This document shows, piece after piece, positions 17,594 to 25,271 of a stretch of 51,180 nt of DNA (position 1 is its first letter; every line of letters begins with the position of its first letter). The stretch is from assembly GCA_029862005.1 (NCBI GenBank), contig JAOTYD010000022.1, forward strand, positions 1 through 51,180, in the 5' to 3' direction. Position numbers and translations under genes: made by a program. The notes beneath the pieces are model-generated. The model saw only the letters and a program-made list of their open reading frames with translations. It did no database searches and was not told where the DNA came from. Source of the DNA: Gammaproteobacteria bacterium. Its GTDB lineage: Bacteria > Pseudomonadota > Gammaproteobacteria > GCA-001735895.

Positions 17594-18231
17594 AGCGATT
17601 GCCCCGAATCCGATTCAAGCTGCTCGGGATCGAGCCGGTATGGGGTCAGTATCTTGAATAAATGGTTCATGGAAACAATTTCACCGTTACCATCGAGTTC
17701 GAAGCGCAGTACCGTCTTTTCATCGTCTACCTTGTCCAGAACCATCTGGTCGATATAAACCAGCCGCAACACCGGGTTGACCTTTTCGATCTTGATCACC
17801 GCTTTCACCGGCTGGTTACTGATCGACTGATAATAATGGAGATTGACGATGTATTCCCCTGAAATAATGCCGCGAATCGTGACCACTTCCTGGTTGATTG
17901 GATGTATCACCTTTTTACCGTTTATCATGACCGTGTCATTCAGGTCACCGCGATCGTCTCGATCGAGGTTGAGCCAGCCGGCTTCCTTGCGCAGATACGA
18001 CACCGTTTCGCGGTAAGGATCCTGAACCCACAGGTCCACGTCATCGGGCTGATCCTCCGGCCAACTCACGGTAATAATGTACTCGGCCTTGTAGTTGATG
18101 TTGCCGAGCTTGGCGATCGGATTCATGAACATGATGGCAATAAAGAACAACAGGGTAAAACCAAGCAGGGTATTGAACAACAGGTCCGTGAATGGATCCG
18201 TCAATTGATGATGGCGCCGCGCCGCCCTCAT
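17590..18231 (-). CDS. MotB/ExbD-position protein with a YfaP-like periplasmic domain
   Basis: A 213-residue single-span protein. The N-terminal helix (about 15-36) is preceded by DPFTDLLFNTLLGF, in which an Asp just before the hydrophobic run sits where ExbD/TolR/MotB carry their proton-binding Asp. The periplasmic part starts with DDVDLWVQDPYRE and continues with LNLDRDDRGDLND. This resembles the beta-sandwich DUF2135/YfaP domain rather than the usual ExbD or OmpA-type domain. It overlaps both neighbours by 4 bases (ATGA). Likely the moving or anchoring half of a proton-driven complex of unknown purpose. Confidence 0.75.
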   Translation of the reverse strand: MRAARRHHQLTDPFTDLLFNTLLGFTLLFFIAIMFMNPIAKLGNINYKAEYIITVSWPEDQPDDVDLWVQDPYRETVSYLRKEAGWLNLDRDDRGDLNDTVMINGKKVIHPINQEVVTIRGIISGEYIVNLHYYQSISNQPVKAVIKIEKVNPVLRLVYIDQMVLDKVDDEKTVLRFELDGNGEIVSMNHLFKILTPYRLDPEQLESDSGQSL

Positions 18232-18881
18232 TTCGTCCTGATCTGGTAGGTATGTTCGCGCACATCATCAAGCAGGTTATCCACGCCCCAGTCGAGAAGC
18301 TGGTACTTGATGTTCAGCAATACCCCGCAACTCATGCCGGTCAGGGTGGTGAACAGCGCAACCTTCATGCCGCCACTCATTTGCGTGAGCAGTTTCTGCA
18401 TCACGTTGATATCAATACTGTGCAGATCGACCAGCGAGCCCAGCATGAAAATAAAGCCGATCACGGTGCCGAGCAAACCCAGTTTGAGCATCAGGTCCGC
18501 GATCACGTAGCCAAACCTGAATTGCCCGCGACAACGGCCGTCGAGCACATCGATCAAGATCTCTCCCGACTCGTCGCTTTCGTTAGATGGTTGCTGAAGT
18601 AGTGCAAAATAACGCCGCACGTGACTGCGGACCCTGCCGGTAGATGCTTCAGCGCTCAACTCGTTACTCTCGATCGACAGCAAATACGACACCAGCATCA
18701 CGTGCAGGCTGGCCACCAGGTAAATCAACAGAATCGCGCGTGAAATGAAACTGTAATCCTCGGCCAGCAAGGTTTGCAGCAAGCCCGTATCGATCAGCAG
18801 GTAAAACACAAACAGTTCGATACCCAGCAGACCGCTGCATAGCAACATCAGGCCGAAAGGCTTGTCGATAATTGATTTCAT
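18228..18881 (-). CDS. MotA/TolQ/ExbB-family proton channel protein
   Basis: A 217-residue membrane protein with four hydrophobic segments (about 10-30, 45-67, 127-152, 170-190). The family signature is clear: GLLGTVIGFIFMLGSL before the third segment, and ALFTTLTGMSCGVLLNIKYQLL in the fourth. Such proteins form pentameric channels that convert proton flow into motion together with a MotB/ExbD partner, which is encoded next in the operon. No tonB, tolA or flagellar genes are near. It starts an operon divergent from the MNP-repeat protein gene, with operator 2 between them. Confidence 0.85.
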   Translation of the reverse strand: MKSIIDKPFGLMLLCSGLLGIELFVFYLLIDTGLLQTLLAEDYSFISRAILLIYLVASLHVMLVSYLLSIESNELSAEASTGRVRSHVRRYFALLQQPSNESDESGEILIDVLDGRCRGQFRFGYVIADLMLKLGLLGTVIGFIFMLGSLVDLHSIDINVMQKLLTQMSGGMKVALFTTLTGMSCGVLLNIKYQLLDWGVDNLLDDVREHTYQIRTK

Positions 18882-18952
18882 TGCGATTTTCTATCCCCGT
18901 TAGTGCATATTAAGCCCAGAAAACAGCACTGCAACCGTAAATTTCCAAAAAA

Positions 18953-18964
18953 TCACGGCCGTGA
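18953..18964. promoter_or_regulatory. 12-bp perfect palindrome TCACGGCCGTGA
   Basis: A self-complementary site between the divergent motor-like operon and the MNP-repeat gene, about 72 bases upstream of the motor operon start. It is distinct from operator 2 and could be a second regulator site. No family is assigned. Confidence 0.35.
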
Positions 18965-19009
18965 ATATATACCTAATACCCCCACTACCTATCCCAGAAT
19001 AGTTATTTG

Positions 19010-19031
19010 TATATTAGGCTTTACTAATATA
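19010..19031. promoter_or_regulatory. Operator 2: TATATTAG-N6-CTAATATA
   Basis: Both arms are identical to operator 1 and the spacer length is the same (GCTTTA here, AGTTTT there). On the plus strand the right arm merges into a perfect -10 box (TATAAT, 19028-19033) for the MNP-repeat gene, so binding would block that promoter. The divergent motor-like operon may also respond. Confidence 0.78.
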
Positions 19032-19062
19032 ATGAAATCTCATTTTTTAAGGGGATCTAATC

Positions 19063-19683
19063 ATGATCAAGAAAATTATTTTACCATTAGTACTGTTATT
19101 TGGCCTGGGCAGTGGAACTGCTTTCGCTACCGAAGCACCAGCCACCAACCCGGCTCAATCTGCCGAAATGTTTAATCCGTTTGCCTGGATGGGCATGATG
19201 AATGCCGGCGTTCCCAATGTTCAGCAAATGAACCTGGCGCGCCCCGAAGGTTACCAGGTGTTTATGAATCCGATGAATTACGGCCAGTTCATGAACCCGG
19301 CGACCTACGGACAATTCATGACGCCTCAGTTCTACATGCAGTTTGCCGATCCAAACAACATGATGGCCTGGATGAATCCCGCTGCCTACAGCGCGTATAT
19401 GAATCCGGCTTCTTACATGCAGATGATGAATCCGATGGCATACATGCAGTTCATGAATCCTGGCACCTACATGCAGCCCATGAACCCGGCTAACTACCAG
19501 GTATACATGGATCCTAATACCTACATGTCCTGGATGAACCCGAATGCATACATTCCGGGTGGCACCACCAGCGCGAGCTATACCAACCCTGCTGCTGGTT
19601 TTAACTGGTTCGATCCAAATGCCTGGACCAGCATGATGGCACCCCAGGCCCAGGCTCAGCCGCAACAACAACCACAGCAGTAA
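19063..19683 (+). CDS. Secreted Met-Asn-Pro nonapeptide-repeat protein
   Basis: A 206-residue protein. A signal peptide (1-22, FAT/EAP) is followed by a central array (residues 65-163) of eleven gap-free 9-residue units of the form x-Q-[FYW]-M-N-P-x-[ATN]-Y. Degenerate units flank it (FNPFAW at 38-42, FDPNAW at 183-188), and there is a Gln/Pro tail. It is very rich in Met, Asn, Pro and Tyr, with no Cys. ATG follows a strong AAGGGGA ribosome-binding site. I know no characterised family. Regular aromatic repeats suggest a self-assembling or surface/structural protein, with sulfur-globule envelope proteins as one analogy; the Met content could also bind copper. It shares an operator type with the RND/DUF255 pair. 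Confidence 0.85.
   Translation: MIKKIILPLVLLFGLGSGTAFATEAPATNPAQSAEMFNPFAWMGMMNAGVPNVQQMNLARPEGYQVFMNPMNYGQFMNPATYGQFMTPQFYMQFADPNNMMAWMNPAAYSAYMNPASYMQMMNPMAYMQFMNPGTYMQPMNPANYQVYMDPNTYMSWMNPNAYIPGGTTSASYTNPAAGFNWFDPNAWTSMMAPQAQAQPQQQPQQ
19255..19551 (+). repeat. Eleven coding 27-bp repeats (9-residue MNP units)
   Basis: Every unit is exactly 27 bases and begins in register. Units 1-11 end in Tyr, except unit 4, which ends in Met. MNP is exact in 8 of 11 units; the others read MTP, ADP and MDP. At the DNA level the units have diverged at third positions, which suggests selection on the protein rather than a recent expansion. Confidence 0.9.
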
Positions 19684-19747
19684 TGAAGTAATTGAATTGT
19701 GATTGCAAAAATGGGAAGCTTTTGCACCTGAATTGAGTACCTCAACG

Positions 19748-20302
19748 ATGGCTAAAAAGCTTCCCGCATTCACGTTTCTCCTCTGCCTCCTGCCAACGCT
19801 ACTACAGGCAGCGTCTCCACGAGATCCATACCAGTACTTTTTCGAACAAAGCCTCGGCGACCTGACCGAAGAGCTCGAAATAGCGCGCGAACAGGGAAAG
19901 CAGGGGATTTTCCTGTTCTTCGAAATGGACGAATGCCCGTTTTGCCATCGCATGAAACAGACGGTGCTGAACCAACCCGAGGTACAGGACTATTTCCGGC
20001 AGAACTTTCATTCGCTGACGGTCGATATTGAGGGCGATGTCGAGATCGTCGATTTTGCGGGCCTGGAAATCACGCAGAAGGAATTTGCCCGCCAGTACCG
20101 GGTTCGAGCCACGCCGATGCTGGCCTTCTTCGACCTCGACGGTAAGCAGATCTTCAAGTATATCGGCGCGCCGTCCGGAACCCGGGAGTTCATGTGGATG
20201 GGCGAATACATCGTAAACCAGGTTTACTTGCAAAAAGACGACTCGGGACGCAACATCCGTTTTACACGCTACAAACGAATGAAACAGAAAGCAACGCTGT
20301 AG
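19748..20302 (+). CDS. Periplasmic thioredoxin-fold protein (SoxW-like)
   Basis: A 184-residue protein; ATG 19748 is chosen because it opens a signal peptide (MAKKLPAFTFLLCLLPTLLQA). The redox motif C-P-F-C lies in EMDECPFCHRMKQ, and the cis-Pro segment in RVRATPMLAFFDLDG. The layout fits the thioredoxin-like proteins of sulfur-oxidation loci (SoxW/SoxS type) and DUF255-related proteins, which reduce disulfides or persulfides in the periplasm. It follows the MNP-repeat gene by 64 bases on the same strand and may be co-transcribed. The CPFCH string is a thioredoxin motif, not a heme site. Confidence 0.85.
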   Translation: MAKKLPAFTFLLCLLPTLLQAASPRDPYQYFFEQSLGDLTEELEIAREQGKQGIFLFFEMDECPFCHRMKQTVLNQPEVQDYFRQNFHSLTVDIEGDVEIVDFAGLEITQKEFARQYRVRATPMLAFFDLDGKQIFKYIGAPSGTREFMWMGEYIVNQVYLQKDDSGRNIRFTRYKRMKQKATL

Positions 20303-20357
20303 CAGAATTCGACGCCGGACCCCAGCCGGATTTATACTGCTGTCCTTCAATTCCAGG

Positions 20358-21677
20358 GTGACTAGCGAGACAGTGACAATAACAACGATAACTCCACTGC
20401 AATTTATCATGTTACTGGCCGTGTTGTTTCCAATCGCAGTTACAGGCGAGCGATTACCCGAACCGCTAACCCTCGAAGCCGCATTGAATACTGCGGCGAA
20501 TCCCTCACACTTTGAGCTGGTTGCGATTGACCAGCGACTGGAAGTGGTGAAGGCCGAGATGGGTATCGAAAAGAGTAGCAATGGCTTCAGCCTTGACTTA
20601 ACCGGCCGTATTCGTGAGGTAGGCCTTTCCGACGAAGCATTTACAGGCGATGATACCGACGACAGTGCAGCAAGTTTAATATTGTCAAAGCCGTTGTACG
20701 ATTTTGGCAGGCAGGATTCACTTGAAAACAAGCTTGCGCTCCAGTTACAGGCGCTTGAACATCAAAAACGCCTGGTGATTGAGCAACGCCGTCTGCAGAT
20801 CATGGAAAAATACTTTGACGTTTTAAACGCTGACAACAATTTCATCAGTGAAAATGAGGCCCTGGCAATCGGTTTTATCCGCTATGACAACGCGGTGCAG
20901 GACCTGGAGCTTGGCCGGGTCGCGGAAATCGAGGTGTTACGCCTGCAGTCCGAGTACGAGGTTACTCGCCAGAAACGTGCTCTCGCCATGCAACAGCAGC
21001 GCCTGACCCGGGCGATATTGGCCGAAGCGATGGGCAATCCAAGTCAGATACCGTCTGACCTCGAAGTTCCTGCCATCGATAACGAACGCCAGTTGCCCGA
21101 TGATATAACGGCACTGACCGAGCGCGCACTGCAGTTCAGTCTCGAAGCGCAGGTTGTGCGGGCGAATACACGGGCGGCCCAGGCGGCTATCGATATCGCG
21201 GCGGCAACCGACAATCCGAGCCTTGAACTTGAACTAGAAGCATCCACCTACGAGCGCGATAGCCGCCTGCGTGACGACTGGCGCGCCAGTCTCTATTTCG
21301 AAATACCGCTCTATTCCAGCTCGCCCGCGGAAAAAATCAAGCTGGCGCAGGCGCATTACAACCAGGCGCTGGCCAACCAACATAAACTGCATTCGCATTT
21401 GCGCCTCGAGGTCCTCAAGCTTTGGCAACAAATCCAGCAACTGCAGCTGGAATACCAGGGTCGTATCGTTGAGCAGGATTATCGTGACAAGTACCTGGAC
21501 CGCAGCCGCGCCGAGTACGAGCTCGAATTTAAAACCGATCTAGGCGACTCAATGGTTTTATTTTCCCGCAGCAATACCGAACGCCAGCGGGTACTGTATG
21601 CCCTCGAAGTCGCCTACCAGCGTCTCGCAGCCCTGGTCGGCACCGATTTCCTGAACCAGTTAGCCAAATCGCAGTAA
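20358..21677 (+). CDS. TolC-family outer-membrane efflux protein
   Basis: A 439-residue protein from the GTG at 20358 (an ATG at 20409 is an alternative). It has a signal sequence (about 13-32), then two OEP repeats of long helices with Ala/Gln/Leu heptads and two short beta segments, the pattern of TolC trimers. The segment PLYDFGRQDSLENKLALQLQ is typical of repeat 1, and EIPLYSSSPAEKIKLAQAHY of repeat 2. It is followed 11 bases later by an adaptor gene, so both form an operon. It lacks its own pump gene and could complete the RND system at 9.3 kb. Confidence 0.85.
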   Translation: MTSETVTITTITPLQFIMLLAVLFPIAVTGERLPEPLTLEAALNTAANPSHFELVAIDQRLEVVKAEMGIEKSSNGFSLDLTGRIREVGLSDEAFTGDDTDDSAASLILSKPLYDFGRQDSLENKLALQLQALEHQKRLVIEQRRLQIMEKYFDVLNADNNFISENEALAIGFIRYDNAVQDLELGRVAEIEVLRLQSEYEVTRQKRALAMQQQRLTRAILAEAMGNPSQIPSDLEVPAIDNERQLPDDITALTERALQFSLEAQVVRANTRAAQAAIDIAAATDNPSLELELEASTYERDSRLRDDWRASLYFEIPLYSSSPAEKIKLAQAHYNQALANQHKLHSHLRLEVLKLWQQIQQLQLEYQGRIVEQDYRDKYLDRSRAEYELEFKTDLGDSMVLFSRSNTERQRVLYALEVAYQRLAALVGTDFLNQLAKSQ

Positions 21678-21688
21678 CGGAGATTGAT

Positions 21689-22450
21689 ATGCGCTTTTTG
21701 CCTTCGATATTGTTTTTCCTCGGGATAACCCAGGCTTCGGCCATCGAACTCAATGGGCGCACCGAGTTCGCCCAGCTAATGTCGCTGAACAGCAGTATCA
21801 GTGGCAGGGTGGCCTCGATCAAGGTATCTGCCGGACAGCAAGTATCGGCCGGTGAACTGCTGCTCACCTTTGTCCCCACCGGATTCAAGGCAGAAGCAGA
21901 CTTCGCTCAGGCACAACGTGATTCGCTGTTACCCACGGTAGACAGAATGCAAACCGAAATGGAAAAGGCGCAGGAACTGTTCGATCGCGATTCACTGTCG
22001 CTGGTTGACCTCAACACGGCCGAACAAAATCTTGCCATTGCCGAAGCAAAGCTGGCGGCCGCCGAAGCGAAGCTAACGCAAGCATTGTTCCGCCTGTCGC
22101 AGACCGAAATCCGGGCACCGACCAGTGGAATCGTACTGGATATCGCGACCTTTTCCGGGCAATACATCAACACGCGCGTCAGCAATCAAACCCTGCTTAC
22201 AATCGCCGATAATTCTTCGATGGTTGTGAACCTGTTAATACCGATCGATCAGTTGAGCGATTCCCTGCTCAACAAAAATGCGAAGGTTAGTTTCCAAAAG
22301 CAGGATTACCAGGGCAAGGTGGTCGGAATCAGTAAACAGGCCTCTATCGGTAGCAATAATTACCCGGCCATGTCGCTGCAGGTTAATTTCAGCGCTGATG
22401 ACAAGTTACCTGCCGGCATACCGGTTACCGTCATCATCGAGGACGATTAG
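21689..22450 (+). CDS. HlyD-family periplasmic adaptor, short
   Basis: A 253-residue protein with a signal peptide (1-18, TQASA). A lipoyl half motif (SGRVASIKVSAGQQVSAGELLL) comes next, then a helical hairpin rich in Ala/Glu (about 75-125), the second lipoyl half (EIRAPTSGIVLDI) and a beta-barrel domain. It is about 100 residues shorter than the RND adaptor at 12493 and lacks the membrane-proximal domain. It is encoded with the TolC-like protein. No ABC or RND pump follows, so the inner-membrane partner must be elsewhere, or the RND permease is shared. Confidence 0.85.
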   Translation: MRFLPSILFFLGITQASAIELNGRTEFAQLMSLNSSISGRVASIKVSAGQQVSAGELLLTFVPTGFKAEADFAQAQRDSLLPTVDRMQTEMEKAQELFDRDSLSLVDLNTAEQNLAIAEAKLAAAEAKLTQALFRLSQTEIRAPTSGIVLDIATFSGQYINTRVSNQTLLTIADNSSMVVNLLIPIDQLSDSLLNKNAKVSFQKQDYQGKVVGISKQASIGSNNYPAMSLQVNFSADDKLPAGIPVTVIIEDD

Positions 22451-22457
22451 CGGCTAT

Positions 22458-22471
22458 TTGATGTAAATCAA
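22458..22471. promoter_or_regulatory. FNR/ANR box
   Basis: TTGATGTAAATCAA matches the FNR consensus TTGAT-N4-ATCAA perfectly. It is centred 91 bases upstream of the UspA start codon. A class II promoter would then begin near 22506, with TTATTATTGATTAT around the -10 region. This predicts induction of the UspA gene at low oxygen. Confidence 0.8.
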
Positions 22472-22555
22472 TATCTGGACCAACGATAGGCATCACAGTT
22501 ATTATTGATTATTCACGGCAGCTTTCACTAATCTTTGCAGAGGGGCACGATTAAA

Positions 22556-22966
22556 ATGTACAAGAATATCCTGGTACCCATCGATACGGGTCATGTAGCC
22601 GAGGGCAAATCCATTATCGATCTGGCTGTTCGACATGCCACCGATGGTGCAAAGATTACTTTGCTCAATGTTGTCGAGGATATACCCAACTGGGCGGCGG
22701 TCAATTTACCGCCCGACCTGATTGACAAGTCTATTGAAACCGTGCAGTCAGAATTGAAGGCCATAGCCACCGCAAGCGGCACCAAAATGGATGTCGAGGT
22801 TCGCACCGGTCATTCCTACAATACCATTCTGGATGTCGCCAAAGAAAAGGATGCGGACCTTATCATCATTGCATCCCATCGCCCCGGCTTGCAGGATTAC
22901 TTCCTCGGTTCGACCGCGGCTAAAATCGTGCGCCACGCCAGCTGCTCGGTGCTGGTGGTTCGTTAA
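22556..22966 (+). CDS. Universal stress protein, UspA family (UspF/UspG-like)
   Basis: A 136-residue cytosolic protein. ATG 22556 is chosen because AGAGGGG lies 11 bases upstream and the family begins MYKNILVPID. The C-terminal nucleotide-binding loop SHRPGLQDYFLGSTAAKIVR ends in the usual HASCSVLVVR, the form seen in the UspF/UspG branch. These proteins bind ATP and support survival in anaerobic or energy-poor conditions. The perfect FNR box upstream fits that role. Confidence 0.9.
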   Translation: MYKNILVPIDTGHVAEGKSIIDLAVRHATDGAKITLLNVVEDIPNWAAVNLPPDLIDKSIETVQSELKAIATASGTKMDVEVRTGHSYNTILDVAKEKDADLIIIASHRPGLQDYFLGSTAAKIVRHASCSVLVVR

Positions 22967-23028
22967 TCCCACTTTCGAGAACGACAGGCGGATTTAACTG
23001 AAGCTTGCCGCAGACCTAGCATCCTGAA

Positions 23029-23394
23029 CTAGCGAAAACCCGCCCCGGGTTTCATGTACTCCTCCCGGGGTGGTGCAAAAACATCGTAGATCACGGCACC
23101 ATCGGCGCCCGCGGTGAATCCATGTTCCACGTTTCCCGGAGTGCGCCAGAAGTCCCCCGCACCAACCTCGATCTGTTCGCCACCTTGCATACGCAGGCCC
23201 GAACCCTGCACGCAAAATCCCCATTGCTCCTGCGGGTGCGAATGGATTTCCCCGGACTTGCCGGGTTCGACGCGTACGATTGAAATCATCGCTTCCTCGC
23301 CAGCGAAAACACGCGTCGTCATGCCCTCGGATAGATTCCGGCTGATGCCCTGCTCGAGCGCATCTATATTGAAAAAGTGATCTTTTTGCGACAT
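23029..23394 (-). CDS. Cupin-domain protein
   Basis: A 121-residue single cupin; ATG 23394 is preferred over the upstream TTG. The two cupin motifs are visible: GEIHSHPQEQWGFCVQGSG (His, His, Gln/Glu metal site) and FWRTPGNVEHGFTAGADGAVIYDVFAPPRE. This layout is common in small cupins with dioxygenase or isomerase folds and in sugar- or ligand-sensing proteins; substrate unknown. It converges with the UspA gene. Confidence 0.8.
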   Translation of the reverse strand: MSQKDHFFNIDALEQGISRNLSEGMTTRVFAGEEAMISIVRVEPGKSGEIHSHPQEQWGFCVQGSGLRMQGGEQIEVGAGDFWRTPGNVEHGFTAGADGAVIYDVFAPPREEYMKPGAGFR

Positions 23395-23655
23395 GGCCTG
23401 GTGGCTCACTCCCGATTGCAATTAAAAATTATTTAAATCATAACATGGCTCATTTTTTGGCCTGACCCTGGTCTCTGCACTGAACAATCTGTACGCTCTT
23501 CCAGCGTTTAAAGTTAAACACGCCTCATTTTGATAGCCCAGCTTAGCCCGGTATTTTGCGATTCGACCGCTATCTCGCATATCATGGACAAATCATGAGT
23601 GGGACATATCATATACTCGTTTAAAACCACAAGCTGTGGTAAAGCCTGGATCTTT

Positions 23656-25014
23656 ATGCGCAATACTTCAAATCTCGCTGGTTTACAATCATCGAATCAA
23701 GAACTGCTCGATGAAAATGAATACCTGCGTAAAAAATTGGCCGCAATGGAAGATGCCGCGAAATTGAAGCAAGAACTGCTTCAAACCCTGTCAGCTGCGA
23801 TAAGCATCGGATATTGGGAGTGGGACGAAACAACAAAACGATCCGCTTATTTTTCCAAGGAAATGGCGGATATTATGGGAATTAGTCTGGATTCACTCTA
23901 TGAAAAATATCAGTGTGAGGAAGACTTTTTCCCTTTTGTTCACCCCGACGACCTGGAACATTATATCAGCAACTTGAGTGTCGTCCTCAATCCTGAACAT
24001 CCACGTGGCCTTGCCCACATATTTGAATATCGCATCGTCAGACCCAATGGCGAAGTGCGGTATGTGCGCGAATTGGAATATGGAACACAGATGGAAGACG
24101 GAGTTATCACCCGTTCTTTTGGCGCAATCCAGGATATTACCGATCTCAAGGAACGCCAGCGGGAACTCGATAATCAAAATGCGTTGATCCAACAATTTGA
24201 GTTGTTTCCCGATGTTGGGCATTACATATGGAATCTAGACACAGAGAAATATAAATATATCAGCCCGGGATTTGCGAGGATATTCGGCACTTCCTCGAAC
24301 AAAATCTTACGCGAAATAACCTCGTTAGCGGATGAGATAGCCCTTGTTCACGAGGATGATCAAGAGCGCCTGACAAAAATTTTCCAGCAACGAAAAACAG
24401 CAAAAAATAAAATTGACGTGGAATATCGAGTTCAACGACCTGATGGCGAAATACGATGGGTACGCGAACAAAGTGTCGCCGTATGGGACTCAATTACTAA
24501 GTCAAACCAATCGATCGGTGTCTTGCAAGATATAACCAAGCAAATAATCGCCGTGCAAAACCTGCTGGAGTCGAGAAAATCACTGAAATCGGAAGTGGCG
24601 GAACAGACACAACAACTTGCGGATACGGTAAACCGGCTTCAACAAGAAATCACAGAACGTAAAAAGATTTCTTCCGAGCTAGAAACCAAGAATGCAGAAT
24701 TAGAGCGATTTGCTTACGCGGTGTCACATGATTTAAAAACCCCACTAATTACAATAAAAGGTTTCATTGGCTTACTTGGCAGGGATATTGACGTAAATGA
24801 TAAAGATCGGATAGAAGCTGATTTCGAAAAAATAAATTCCGCCGCCGATACCATGGGTGCCCTGTTAAACGATTTACTGGAGCTTAGCCGAGTCGGCCGA
24901 GTAGTGGGAAATCTACAAAAAAATAATCCGGTCACAGATAAGAGCACTTTGATTTTGAAGGAGTCCCACCTGCTTGATCCGTCAGTAGCACCCCCGGGGC
25001 ACTACCCGGTGTAG
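23656..25014 (+). pseudogene. PAS-PAS-HisKA sensor kinase lacking its ATPase domain
   Basis: The ORF runs from GTG 23599 or, more likely, ATG 23656 (452 residues). A short coiled coil is followed by two PAS domains (about 45-165 and 170-305), a coiled coil with QQLADTVNRLQQEI, and a HisKA helix with the phosphoacceptor His in YAVSHDLKTPLI (codon 24727). After LLELSRVGRVVG the sequence loses similarity to kinases and stops 33 residues later, where a HATPase_c domain of about 150 residues should follow. No N, G1 or G2 box is present. It cannot autophosphorylate alone; it is either decayed or a phosphoacceptor for another kinase. Confidence 0.75.
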
Positions 25015-25026
25015 GGGGGCTTTTTT
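24987..25026 (+). terminator. GC-rich terminator after the truncated kinase
   Basis: AGCACCC... pairs with GGGGGGCT (25014-25021), with a nested CCGGG/CCCGG hairpin inside, followed by a run of T residues to 25026. It overlaps the last codons of the truncated kinase. It may have arrived with the foreign 3' end of that gene. Confidence 0.65.
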
Positions 25027-25271
25027 AAATTGAGGGCCATCGATGGAACATGGTTCCTGCCTCTTCAATCTTCTTTGCTTATTTCGTGCAACGAGCAGAG
25101 CTAAAGAATGCTCTATTTTGCTTTACTGCGAAACAGTCGAAACAAAACGAGCCTTATTGAATGACGGACCTTAATATCGCAAGCATACTTTTCGATTTGT
25201 TCATCTAACAACCTCAATCTAACAACAGTTATATATTCACTCTCTCCTTGGTGTTTGATGAATATCCAGAG

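Noticed and set aside
19255-19551. 27-base tandem repeats as a CRISPR or minisatellite
   Set aside because: The units are contiguous, in frame, without spacers and encode a regular 9-residue protein repeat.
19096-20731. Minus-strand ORFs of about 285 and 309 residues opposite the MNP-repeat, thioredoxin and TolC genes
   Set aside because: Their His/Val-rich repeats are only the reverse reading of the MNP array, and they cross several real plus-strand genes.
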